From Amphirosellinia nigrospora (taxonomy: Eukaryota > Ascomycota > Sordariomycetes > Xylariales > Xylariaceae): a stretch of 64,000 nt of DNA. Shown here one piece after another: positions 52,798 to 64,000 of the stretch. The position numbers were made by a program, and so were the translations under genes. Below the pieces are notes generated by a model. That model was given only the letters and a program-made list of their open reading frames with translations. It did no database searches and was not told the DNA's origin. The stretch spans positions 6,793,569 to 6,857,568 of the forward strand of contig SCHM01000002.1 of assembly GCA_004123355.1 (NCBI GenBank), in the 5' to 3' direction. Within the stretch, counting starts at the first letter, position 1. Each line of letters opens with the position of its first letter.

Positions 52798-54103
52798 TCA
52801 ATAGTCACAAGTTGGGCAGTACGTCATTGAGTCCTCCGTCGTCGGATAAATGTCTTGTCCGTATGTTGCGTTAAGTGAGACGCTTCCAACTATAGTTCCT
52901 GATTCCAGGCGAATCCAAGTGTGCGCCTCGAGTCTCGCGAGGCTTTCTTTTGATACCGAAACCTGACGGGATCCTCTCTCCCAGTTGCCATAACCGCCAT
53001 AACCTGTATGTTGTCCGAAGCATAGGCTTATGTTGTTTGCTGGCGTCACATCCATATCAGGCAGTAACCTATCCCACTTATAGCACCATGTGTCGCCATG
53101 GTCATGTCCAGAGAATAGCGCCATCATGCCCTCTGTATGAGATACGGCTTGCATGAACTCCGTATCCTGGGCGCCGTAGTCACAAGTCCCATCGTTACGA
53201 CCGTCTGGGCACCACCCTTGAGCTTGCGGAGCCAATGGTACGTCATCATTGATCCCTGGTTCCTTATTCGGATCTACCCCGGCTTCTTGGACAGCGTAAG
53301 AGGCAAACGGGGGGATATGAACGAAGCCTAACGACGGAATTGTCTGACCATACTGCTCCTTGAGACTGTTGCTCGTCTGCTGGAACCAATCGACCACGGT
53401 GGTGTCAACCCAGTTCGGTTGTCCTACCCTGTTACCTGAGGCATCCTTTTGCTGGTACTTGAACCCACCTCTACTGTCGAAGAACCAGAGGATCAACTGT
53501 GGAAAGCATACGATCTCATCCACACAGCCATGGTCGTAGACCGGAAGATAGTAATTCGACACGCCAGCATCGGGCGTCAACACCATGCGAGATGTCCTAC
53601 TATTCTTCCAACTCTTTTCGCGTTCGAGGATAGTGGCGCCGGAAATATTGAAATCGTAATCGTGATTTCCATATGTGGATGCCCAGGTCAAGTTGCGCGT
53701 AACAAGAGGGTTGACAATCTCATCAACGTACACAGTAGCATTCTCTAAGAATCCGTTTTCGCCTGTGATGAGATCTCCATTTAATACGACGAGACCTGGC
53801 GATTCCTTATCAAGGATTTTATTGATGACCTTGACCGAATTGATATCCTGTTGCGGACCCCATTGATCCCAAGCATCTGGTTTGCCTTTAGCGCCATGGT
53901 GGTGTAAGTGACGGGGAACATACTTTCACCAAAGTGTAAGTCTTCGAAAATGGCAAGTTGAAAGGTCCCGTCCGCCCGGAAAGTCAGGGGACCAAAAGTA
54001 CCTGACTGGTCGCCGACCAGGGTTTGTTAGCCAATGGTGCCGCCTCAAGTGGCACAGCCAGGAACAGCGCAGCACTAAAAAACACAACAGCAAACACAGA
54101 CAT
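52798..54103 (-). CDS. Secreted calcineurin-like metallophosphoesterase
   Basis: Fungal phosphatase of the calcineurin-like family (Dcr2/purple-acid-like secreted group); it hydrolyses phosphate esters using two metal ions. Exon 1 (54103-53924) begins with a signal peptide, MSVFAVVFFSAALFLAVPLE. Exon 2 (53885-52798) carries most of the domain. The intron at 53886-53923 (GTATGT...AAAG) is only 38 nt, unusually short. Metal-binding motifs in order: FEDLHFGE (D-x-H), VVLNGDLITGEN (GDxxxxxxN), YGNHDYD and SGHDHGDTWC. Several N-x-S/T sites (NATV, NLTW, NISG, NISL, NATY) fit a secreted glycoprotein. It ends with CPTCDY and TGA. Exon 1 needs one extra T at the T-run that reads AAAA on the plus strand (53994-53997) to join the signal peptide frame (SATSQVLFG) to GPLTFRADGTFQ. 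With it the gene is 1269 nt, 422 residues. Without it only the frame from inside exon 2 (311 codons) is open. Confidence 0.88.
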
Positions 54104-54993
54104 CTCGAAGTTGCCACAAACGTTGCGTACCTCAAAACGATATTTGCCGCACCCGCAAAATTTCCGGACGACACATGTCCTATATGTAGTTGTGCCATTG
54201 ACTTATAATCCTAACTTGATTCGACTTGAAAAGGTGAACTGGAGGGCCGACACCAAGTCGCATACACTGAGTTGAAGGCGTGAAGCCCAGAGCGTGCCCC
54301 TCACTCGGCACTCGACATGGACGAGTCGGGTCTTGTCCCCTGCAGTGATGGCTAAAAGTCTGCATATAACTGGTTCTCCCGCTTCCATACCCCTGGTAGT
54401 TTTTCCCTGCCCCTGGCAGACTACCAGGCACGTTCTCACCTCCAAGCAGGAACCTGCCTGAGTCGACGTTGCAGTATCGTAGTCACGTCGACTAATAGCT
54501 GACGTTTTGCCAGTACGTGTGATCTCAAGAAGATATCGGGGTTTATATTCAAGACATAGAGTCATCCTTGACCAGCTCGTGCTTTGGACTGCGACTCTGT
54601 AGATTTGATGCTAGCCCTCTGTCGCTGTTATTTGCCGCCTCAACGCCTGACATTAGGCCGAGGTAAACGCATACACTACAGTAAGGCGTCCGAGATTCTG
54701 CCCGAAGAATTTGTGCATCGTGAGAAATGGTGACTGTTTCCTTGGGAAATGACGGTGTGCATCACCCTGCTAGCATCTGATAGCTTGGTCTAAGTTTTAG
54801 GTGAAAGTAGGGCATGAAATAGAAAACACCGCCGTCTATGTGCGGACTTTAAGGCACCGTGCCTGCAGGGTCTGTGCAGGGGCGCTGAGCGGAGCCTGGG
54901 CGGGTGCCGGGCTCCAGGCTCCCATTGAACCCACCCCAGCTCTAGACGTTTTGTTTAGTGGATAGGTACCTATAGGGACCTAGTCAATCCGTC
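54104..54993. other. 5' flank of the phosphoesterase, no gene seen
   Basis: Upstream region of the minus-strand phosphoesterase. A GC-rich patch at about 54850-54950 (GTGCCTGCAGGGTCTGTGCA and following) has no recognised identity. Confidence 0.5.
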
Positions 54994-55362
54994 TGTAGAA
55001 TCACTTAATTCAGTTCACCGCTCGGCTACCTAGGGAGGTACTCTGATGTATAAGTTTTTGTTCGAACTCCTCTATTTATCTTCACTCTCGAATGCCTATA
55101 TAATCTCAACAGTAAATCGGCCGTTAGCAAACACTATTGCCTCTGAGATAGGACACATCTCTATTTCTGCCTTGATTGATTAAACATTTGACGTCATAGA
55201 CGCAGTGCTGGCTCCTCTCGGGAATAAAACGCACGGGCTTAACCCTACTTATTTGAGCAAACTCACTGTCAGCCATTACAGCTGACGCACACCTGGCAGA
55301 CCCCACTATAAGTAGCTCCTTGTACACAGTAGTTATAGTAGCTAGCCTCCATTACTTCTACA
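54994..55362 (+). mobile_element. Possible LTR at the island/AT-block boundary
   Basis: The 369-bp stretch begins TGTAGAA and ends TTCTACA, a perfect 7-bp terminal inverted repeat of the TG...CA type seen at LTR ends. It contains CCTATATAATC, a TATA-like site. The sequence downstream grades into RIP-mutated DNA, as expected if the internal part and other LTR lie in the AT block. No second copy was located in this window, so the call is tentative. Confidence 0.3.
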
Positions 55363-55493
55363 ACAACATACAGAGAAATACAAGCTCAGATCCTTGGTAC
55401 TGCAGCCGGACCAGCATTTTGCTACAATTGGTAGCTAGCGAATAAGATTATCGACCTCGTTTTCGTTTTTCAGTTCCCTTTTCTCTATTAGCA

Positions 55494-55589
55494 CGAACTC
55501 CCCAAGGTTGAGTTACTCACTTGCTTTTGCCCTTCCCCCTCTGCTTTACGACAATTATTACGAATCCCCAAGGTTGAGCTACTCCCTTG
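55494..55589 (+). repeat. Short direct repeat CGAA-(C)TCCCCAAGGTTGAG
   Basis: Two copies of about 29 bases, at 55494-55523 and 55561-55589, 67 bases apart. Both contain CCCCAAGGTTGAG followed by (T/C)TACTC and a pyrimidine-rich tail. Confidence 0.6.
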
Positions 55590-55726
55590 TCCCCTCCAGC
55601 AGGGTCCCCCTGCTTCTGCCCTCACCTTCTCTACGCCGGATCTGACCAATTAGCTTTTCTATACGCTCCTTAGCTTTATTATCTATAGAACGCACTTAAT
55701 TACTTGCTCGTTAGATATTTAGATTC

Positions 55727-56119
55727 TTGTTAATAGGCTATCTAAATACTTTTTTTTTAACTTTAGAAGATCGTGATTACGTAATTTCCTTAACTGCAGA
55801 CTTAAAAGTTGAGGATATTATTCCTTACCCTATAAAGTGGGCAGAATCGAGATCTAACTTTCGTCGCTTCTTCAACAGCTGGCGAAGCAAGTACTCACAA
55901 CAGGAAAGCACCTCCCACTTTAACAATTACCCCGCCCCTCACACTTCTCCTGATCCTAAATCTCCCAACCTAGTACCTCCCAACTCTAACCTAAACTCGT
56001 TATTATTTTTAGACTTATTAAGTCTAGAAAATATCTTTTTTCCTTTACCTAAATCTGCTTATAGCTTAGAGAAAAGCAGTTCTTACTTACTTAAATCTAT
56101 TTTAGACAACACTTTATAG
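55727..56119 (+). pseudogene. ORF of 130 codons in partly RIP-mutated DNA
   Basis: An open frame at the right edge of the island. It starts MLIGYLNTFFLTLEDRDYVI and has a Pro/Ser/Asn-rich middle. Codons are AT-rich and the frame lies where composition slides into the AT block. If 54994-55362 is an LTR, this would be the start of the element's first gene (gag-like), but no zinc knuckle or protease motif is visible. I do not recognise it. Confidence 0.25.
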
Positions 56120-59100
56120 CAGCTAGCTAAACTAACTATTTATTTTAAGTTATCGGATATACTAAGGCCTAGATTAACTATGTCCTAACTTCTAGTATTA
56201 TTATTAGCAAAAACGCTGCAAACTTTATTGCTATAGCTTTTAAAAAATATAAATCTAATATTATAAAGGTTATCGTTCGGACTGTTGCTTATATTTATTG
56301 TAAGTCCTTAGCCCCCGGCGGCAATAAATCGTTTTTTTTTAAAGCCGATAAAATCGGTTTTTTTAACTTATTTATAAAAAATTTTAATAGTTTAAGATTT
56401 ATCGCTTATAATAAGCAAACTATTTATATAAACGTTTAAATATTTATTAATAGATTTTTTTATTTTGCTATTATATATAATAAAAAAAAGTCCGGACTAT
56501 TTAAATAATTTATTTTTAAGCTATAGTACTAGTATAGCATACTATTAAGCTTATAAATCTAAAAAAAGCTAGCTTATATATAAAATCGGTTAACTTTATT
56601 TATAAATCTTTTTAATTTTATTTTAAAAAAAATTATAATAATATTTTTAATAACTTTTAGCAATAAAAATTCTTTATATAATTTATAGTAAAATAAATCC
56701 CTTAAATTTTTATTTAAAATATAATTTGTAATGTTAAGTTTTATAAATATACTATTAAAAACTAATTATTTATTGTTTTTAAAGCTTTTAACTTTTAAAT
56801 TTAAAAAAAATTAATTAAGCTTTTAAACAAAACTATACTAAAAGATTTTTAACTAATATCGATAATAAAAAAAACATTTTAATAAAAAAACCTGTTAATT
56901 ATTTTATTAAATATTTATTACCTTTTTTAATAAGTTTTTATTTACTATAGTAAATAATATTATTTTTATTACCCTATTTATACTTTATTTTTTTATGCTT
57001 AACGAATTAATAGCTTTTATTAGTTACTATATAATTAACGAGCTAAAAAACGTAGTTGTAGAAGTTTTAACCCTACTTTTTAAAAATACCGTCAGTTTAA
57101 CCTTTATTATTAGACCTTTTTCCTACCATAGAATTAAAGTTAAGTATAAAGATAAGCATAAGGTTAAAGTTATTTATAAGTTTAACTTTACTAGCTTTAT
57201 ATTTAGGGTCAGTCTTATAATTAAAGCTAACTTTAATAAAGCTAAAGTTAAGGTTAACGTTTATATAATTAAAATAATTAGCAAAAAAACCTTTAAAATA
57301 ATAACGTTTTTCCTCTACTATAGCAAAAATATCCTTAGAACTTTTTACTTTATTAAAACAATTAAAACAATTAAAACAATTAAAAAGCATATTATAAGAT
57401 AAGTTATCTAAAAAACGCTTAAAACTTTTTTTTATCCGAATACTATACTAAATAAATATCCTTAACAATAAACCTCATTATTTAAAAACTAACCTTAATT
57501 AATATAAAAACCTTATTTTTTTTATAAAAATATCCTTAATAATTTCGGCCTTTTTAATATTAAAAACAAATACTTATTTTTTAAAAAATACTTATTTTAA
57601 AATAATACTTTAAAAAAACAAAATATATTAAATTTATTATAAATTTTTTACTTTAAACAATTAACTATATTAATATATATAGTTAAAACATGTTAATAAG
57701 CTTAATAAGTTAAATATTTAGTTTTCTTTTCCAGTTATTTCTTATAACTTAATTTCCCTCCTAATTACTTTTTATAACTTAACTTTTTTTAGTCACTTTT
57801 AATAACTTTAAACACGCTCACGTCGTTATAAGATTAAATGTTACTAAAAAAGCACTTAAAAAGCTTAACTAAAGAAAAATAGCCTTATTTTTAGTTATAA
57901 AAAAAACTAATAAATTTAATATATTTATTATTTAATTATTTATTGATTTTAAGCTAAATATCGGCATAAAGTTTACTTATAAATTAAAAACTTATTTTAA
58001 AATATATTTTATAACTTTTTTTTATTTTAAGTATAAAAAAAATATATATAAAAATATTAATTATATTTATATTATTGTAAATAAAGCTTAAATTATTTAA
58101 AAATACTTAAAAATTTAAATACGCTAACGTATAACATTTATAATTATTAAAAAAATAGCTAAAAGTTAGTATAGTATTTTTAAATATATAATTATATTTT
58201 TTTTTTTAAAAGTATACGTAATAAAAAACTTTATATTATATTTTTTACGTAAAACGTCGCTTTTATTAAAAGCTTATAAGCTAAAATATTTATAAAAATA
58301 ATATATTAAATTTTAAATAATTCGATATTATTTTTTTAAAAAAAATAGCTATTATTTAATCCTATAAAATCGCTATATTATTATATTTTAACCGGATATA
58401 TAAAACATATTAAAGTTTACGCTAACTAATTTATTATTATTTTTAAACGGTTTTAAAAATAACTATTTGTTAGTTATATAGCTTTTTTCGGCTAAAACTT
58501 TATTTTTAAACTTATTATAGATTTAATTGTTTATTATATAACTATTATAAATAATATATTTAGCTATATTTTAATCTTTAACGATATAAATAATAATATA
58601 TATATTTTTAAATATATAACTTTAAAATATTTTTTTTATAAAAGCTAACTATAAAAATTATTAAATAATTAATATAAAATTTTTCGATTTAATTATTTAT
58701 TAACTTAAAAACTTATATTAAATTTTATTTAAGCTAAAAAAATTTATTATATTTAATTTTAATATTATTAAATATTTTTATAGCGTAACTATTTTTAAAA
58801 ACTAGCAACTAGAAATTATGTAAGCTTTATTTAATTTAATTACCGAATTCGAAAATATATTTAAAAATATAAGCTTTATAATAGTTTTTAAAAAAAAATA
58901 GCTTATATTTTACTTTAAACTTAGTTAAAAAAAAAATCTTAAAAAATATCGAATTTATTTTATTAATATAAAAAACTAAAAAATTATTTATAATATTTTA
59001 GTTAACTTTTAAGCTAAAAATCGGATATTTTATATTTAATAGCTTATTTTTTTAAGCTTTTTTATATTTATTGTTTAAAAATTAATTTTAAATTTTTAGA

Positions 59101-62100
59101 ATAAAAATAAAATATTATGTAAAAAATATATAATAATAAATATCCGGATATTTAATAAAATAAACTTAATAAACGCTTATTTAATAAAATCTTAAAATTA
59201 AATGCTTAGGAAAATAACCGGTAAATTTTATATTATTATATATAATATTATATTTTTTATTATTAATAACGGATATATTTTTCGATACGTTTAGCTTTAA
59301 CTATTATAACCGCTAAAAGTTAGTTTATGTTTAATTGCTTAATTATAGGTTATAAAAATAATAATATATATATTTAGTAGTAAATAAATATTATATTCGA
59401 ACTTATTAAAAATGTAAACTATTATTATAATAATATTTATATAGCTTTTAATAATTTTTCTGAACATTATAAAAATTTCCGGAATATTTTTATTATATTA
59501 TAATAAAAATATTTCTATTAAACTATTTAAAACTTTTATTAGTTTTTTTAATATAGTTATATTAGGTCGGAAAATTAATTTTTTTAGCTTAACTACTATT
59601 AAAAAACGTTTTAAAGCTATTAATCGCTTTTAGTTTTTTTTTTTTTAAAAAACTTAAAAACTTTTTTTAATATAGCAAAATATATAAAATTTAATATTTT
59701 ATAATATATTAAGCTAATAAAAGCCTTAAAAAGCTAAAAAACTAATATGTTTAAAAAAAACCTTTATAAAAGTAAAATAAAAAATCTACATAAGCGTTAA
59801 GCTTTAAATATATTAATCAACTAACCTATAAAAGTAAAAAAATAATTATTTTAGCTATTAAGTTAACTTTTATTAAATATACTATTTTATATTTTTTTCT
59901 TTAAACTATTTTTTTTATATAAACTTTAACGTTTTAAAAATTAAAATTAATATTATTATATATTATATAATATAATTTTATTATTATAATTATAATATTA
60001 TTTATATATAAAGTTAATATATCGGTATTAATTACGTACAATAGCTAATTATTAACTATAGTATTAGCTGTTTGTACGATAAAGTTAGGCTAGTATATTT
60101 GTTTAATTTAGTTATATAATATATTGTAATAAAATTTTTTCGTATAAAAAATTTTTTGTACAAAAGCTTAGTTTTTGTACGAATAATTAAATTAAATAAA
60201 ATAAATTAATATATATTAGTATTTATTTTATTTTTTATTATATACGATATTATATTTTTAGCTATTTAATATTAATTAATATTTTAGCTAAAGAATATAA
60301 ATTAATAAAAATAAAAATAGAATTTAAATTTAGTTATATAAGCCGCGTTTTTTATATATATTTTAGTTTTTTTAAATTATGCTAATAAAAAAAAAAATTA
60401 ATTATTTTAACGTATTTTAATATTATATTTTTATATAAAAGTTTAATTAATAGCGCGTAATTATATTATTTTTTAATTATTATTATATAAACTATATAAA
60501 GTTTATAATATAATTTAATAATTTTTTTTTATAATATTTTCAAATATAATAAAAAATAATAATTAATTGTATAATAATTAATATAAATAAATATATAAAA
60601 TATTATATTTTTAAAAAAATAGCTAAAATAATTTTTTTTTTTTAGCTAATATTTTATACGATAGTATAGCTAAAAAAATCGCTTAAAAAACTAGTATACT
60701 TTTAAATTTTATATAAAAAACTATTAATTTTTATATATAAAATATTTTATAAAATTTTAAAATAGTTATTATAAATAAATTAACGTATAAACAATATATT
60801 TATATAAAATATAATTATATTATATATAACGTAAAAAACTTTTAAAAAATATTAGTAAAAATTTTAAAATAATAAAACTTAAAATATTTAATAAAATTAA
60901 TATTTAAATTATTAAAAAAATTTATAACGTTTTTTATACGAAAAACGTTTTAAATTAAAAACTTATAAAATAGTTAAAAAAAAACCATATTGCGTAATTT
61001 ATAAAAAATAAATATTTTAGCGTATAAATTTTAAATTTTTATATAATTGTTTTAAATAATATTTATATTTTTTATATTAAATTAATAACTTTAAAGTTAA
61101 TAAAGTTTTTTTATATAATAAAGCAATTTTACGATTTTTTTTTTTAAATAAAAGAATAAATAAAAAAAAAAACAAAAAATAAATAAAAAAATAGCCGCGA
61201 AATAACTTATATATAATTAAAAATTAGCTTTTTAATTTTAAATAATAAAACATTATATAAAATAAAATATTAAAAATAAAGTTTTAAAAACTTTTTATAA
61301 CTATTAAACGTTATTTATTATTTATTTTAATTAATAATTTATTTTTTATAAACAAAAAATATATTATTTTTTAATATATAATAAAATATTTAGTTTTTTA
61401 AAATCTTTTTTAAACTTTAAAATAATTTATTTATTATATAATATTAAATATAAAATATTTTTATTTAAAATCTAGATTTTTTTATATATAATATTTAAAA
61501 TAAAGCTATTTTATTTATAAAGTATTAGATTTTTTTAAAAACTTAGCAAAAAAAAAAAATTATTTTAAAAAGCTATATAATTTATTTTATAATAAAATAT
61601 AATTTGTTAATTATTATTAAAAGCTTAAAATTATAAAAAATTAGTTTTATATTATATTTTTATAATATTAATTAATTATATAAAAATTATATATATTATA
61701 TTAGCTTTAATTATATATAAAAAAAAATATATAAATTATAAATATATATTTTAATATAATTATAAACTATAATTAATATTAAACTAATTAAACTAATATT
61801 ATTTTTATATAAATATATAAATAAAAAAAAACTTATTTTTATACGAAATATTAAAAGTTATAATTAATAAGCTATTTAAAGCTTAAAAAATATTTAAAGC
61901 AAAATATTTAAAAAAAATTTATTTAAATATAATTATTATATACGTATATAAAAATATTTTAGAATTTAAAACAGTATTTATTTTTTAAAAGCTTATATAT
62001 AAAAGATTTTTTTTAAACTTTTATTTATATTTTTAAGTTAAAAAAACTTAATAATTTAATATTTTATATAAAAAATAAAAAATTTTTATTATATAAATTA

Positions 62101-62586
62101 ATAGTATAACTAAATTAATTATTATTTTATATAGTATAAAAATATTATATAATATTTTAAAAATTTTTAGAAATAATATATTAGCTAAAATTATATAAAT
62201 ATTTATTTTTTAAAAAATTTATATACAAATAAAAAATATTTTATTTGCTAAAAAAAAAAATGCTAGTTAATTAATTATATTTTTTAAAAAAAGTTTTATA
62301 TAAAAAACTAATATTTTAATACGTACGAAATAATATTTAAAAATAAACTAACTTTTAAAGAATTTTTAATTTATTTAATTAAATATAAAAGCTATTTAAA
62401 TATATATAATAAAAAAAAAAAAAAATTTAAATATATAAAAAAAAATATTATATAATATATTATAAATAATATATTTATATATTATATAATAAAAAAAATA
62501 TCTAGTTAATAATTATAAATTAATTATTTAATTTATTTATATTTAATAACTAATATTATATAAATATTAAAATATTATTTAAAATA
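56120..62586. repeat. AT-rich RIP-degraded repeat block, right side
   Basis: Same signature as the left block. The open frame at 56995-57402 is Ile/Lys/Phe/Asn-rich. It ends in four tandem ATTAAAACAA-like units (about 57350-57385) and has no recognisable motif. It is best seen as RIP debris. No RNA gene was found. Confidence 0.85.
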
Positions 62587-62857
62587 TTGCTACGCGTAGG
62601 TAAGGGGACCCAGTGCCCCCTAGGGCACTGGGGTCACCCTGTGGCTGTACGTGGCTGTGACCAGTGGCTGTGGCACACCCCACCCAGGGGTGGGTCACGT
62701 GGCCACCCCACCCAGTGGGGTGGTCACCTGACCACTGGCTACAGCCCACGTATATAAGGTAGGTGTGGTGGCCGCGGGCCACCACCACTACCTTTATACG
62801 ACCACCAGACTTATAGATACTATAATATATACTCCTACCTTAGGCTACTTATGTTAA
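62587..62857 (+). repeat. GC-rich palindromic element, copy A
   Basis: About 270 bp, with a GC-rich, unmutated core of about 200 bp inside an AT-rich block. Nested inverted repeats: CCCAGTGCCC/GGGCACTGGG; an outer pair at 62648-62667 and 62732-62752 (TACGTGGCTGTGACCAGTGG against the reverse complement of its partner, with two differences); and inner ACCCCACCC/GGGTGGGT and CCACCCCA/TGGGGTGG arms. GTGGCTGT occurs three times. CGTATATAAGG directly follows the outer arm and looks like a TATA box. A direct second copy lies 1177 bp downstream. It could be an LTR or a terminal part of a non-autonomous element. Confidence 0.65.
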
Positions 62858-63763
62858 ATAGTATAGTAAGCTAAGTTTGTTGTACGGCGACGTAAAGCTT
62901 TTATTTAAGTTTTTTTTAAAGCAGTAAATATACTATTAAATTAACGTTAACGCTATAAATTAGCTGTTTTATAATTTTTAACTATAGTTAATTACGTTTT
63001 TTTAGTACTTTAAACGCTGTCCGAAGCTATATTTATATTGTTCTATAATTTTCGTTTATAGCCGAATATATATTTAAAAATATTATTAGCGTTTTATTCG
63101 TTATATATAACCGATTTATATTTTATGTATAAACGAAATATTATTAACGTTTTGTTCGTTTAATTTTATTAACGCTAAAACTATTTATTTTATAATTTTC
63201 GCTATAGCTGAATATAAATTTAAAATTATTTATTTAACTTATTAAAAGCTATATATAATTGATTTATATTTACGTATAAGCTAAACTATAGGATTTAATA
63301 TATTATTAACGTTCTTATTTTAAAACGTAGATTTCGAAACATAGACCTTAATATGTAAATTTATATAAACTTAGATACGTAGACCTAGATACGTAGACTT
63401 AGATATATAGACCTAGATACGCAGACCTAGATACGCAAACCTAGATATATAAACCTAGATATATAAACCTAAATACGTAAACCTATGTAGACCTTAACTT
63501 GCGTAGATTTATATAGATTTATACTTATATAGACCTTTATAGATCTATAGACCTTTTTATAGACTCCTTATAGGTTTATAAATTTTTGTAGATTTACAAA
63601 CCCTTTTATAAACCTCTGCAGACCTACGCAGACCTAGGTGTAAAAAGGTGGTATTGGTAATATAGGTAGATTTATAGCTAGTGTTTATAGCTAGGGTGTA
63701 TGGCTAGGCTAGGGCTAGGCTAAGGCTATTGAGGTTAATAGGATTTTTGTATGTGTGTGGCAT
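62858..63763. repeat. RIP-mutated spacer between the two GC-rich copies
   Basis: AT-rich DNA without ORFs that includes the 14-bp tandem array. If the flanking copies are LTRs, this is the internal region of a small non-autonomous element. If not, it is the spacer of a larger tandem repeat. Confidence 0.5.
63366..63490 (+). repeat. 14-bp tandem repeat
   Basis: About eight units of ACGTAGACCTAGAT, with RIP-type variants (GACTTAGAT, ATATAAACC). More degenerate GTAGACC/TATAGACCT units extend on both sides to about 63325 and 63640. Confidence 0.7.
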
Positions 63764-64000
63764 TTGCTACGCGTAAGTAAGGGGACTTAGTGCCCCTAGG
63801 GCACTAGGGTCACCTTATGGCTATACGTGGCTGTGACCAGTGGCTGTAGCACACCCCACCTAGGGGTGGGTTACTTGACCACTGGCTATAGCCCTACGTA
63901 TATAAGGTAGGTGGTGCCATGGGCTATTACCACTACTTTTACAACACTACTAAACTTATAGATACTATAATATACACTCTTACCCAGGCTTTTTGTGTTA
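63764..64000 (+). repeat. GC-rich palindromic element, copy B (cut by window end)
   Basis: Same orientation as copy A but with many C-to-T and G-to-A changes (for example GGACCCAGTG became GGACTTAGTG). It lacks about 29 bp. The missing part lies between two GTCAC words in copy A, which suggests deletion between short direct repeats. The TACGTGGCTGTGACCAGTGG arm and the TATATAAGG box are conserved. The copy may continue past the end of the window. Confidence 0.65.

Noticed and set aside
57350-57385. CRISPR-like short repeats
   Set aside because: Directly adjacent 10-bp units with no spacers, in eukaryotic AT-rich DNA.
56995-57402. 135-codon ORF in the right AT block
   Set aside because: Low-complexity Ile/Lys/Phe composition, simple tandem units at the end, no motif; expected by chance in DNA of this composition.

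Overview
The window looks like nuclear DNA of a filamentous ascomycete (Pezizomycotina). Two very AT-rich blocks (about 1-32630 and 56120-64000) flank one island of normal composition (about 32640-56100). In the blocks TpA dominates, CpA and TpG are scarce, and there is almost no coding capacity. That is the known footprint of repeat-induced point mutation (RIP) on transposons. The island holds fungal genes with short GT-AG introns and an intron-containing tRNA. The species cannot be named from the sequence.

Layout. 1-32630: RIP-degraded repeats, including a probable dead LTR retrotransposon with ~200-bp direct repeats at 12781-12980 and 18310-18510, and a minisatellite near 23 kb. 33314-36780 (+): a polytopic membrane segment running into a HET (heterokaryon incompatibility) protein, with one frameshift and one in-frame TGA. 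36781-43740: about 7 kb without a recognisable gene. It contains a TE fragment (37790-38157) whose RIP-mutated relatives lie at ~1.2-1.6 kb and ~21.3-21.9 kb. 43741-45192 (+): a conserved-looking, KEN-motif-containing nuclear-type protein. 46155-47709 (+): thymidylate kinase with a long Pro/Ser/Ala-rich N-terminal extension. 48608-49820 (+): short-chain dehydrogenase (SDR), four exons, intact. 50101-50191 (+): tRNA-Thr(CGT) with a 20-nt intron. 50531-51657 (-): a second SDR. 52798-54103 (-): secreted metallophosphoesterase. 54994-55362: possible LTR at the island edge. 56120-62586: AT block. 62587-64000: two direct copies of a GC-rich, palindromic, promoter-like element about 1.18 kb apart, with a 14-bp tandem repeat between them.

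The most important observation for a user of this sequence: five of the six protein-coding loci need one or more single-base insertions to read through (nine sites in all). Every site has the same sign (one base missing), and almost all lie in a homopolymer run. After adding those bases each gene length is a multiple of three, the start, stop, introns and active-site motifs fall into place, and the products have sensible family lengths. This points to an incompletely polished long-read consensus rather than five independent pseudogenes, although true decay next to RIP-active DNA cannot be excluded from sequence alone. The TGA inside the HET gene is a different kind of change: a C-to-T transition of a likely CGA codon.

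The kinase and the KEN-motif protein look like core housekeeping/cell-cycle genes. The HET gene, the two SDRs and the phosphoesterase look accessory. No CRISPR, viral gene or complete active transposon was found.
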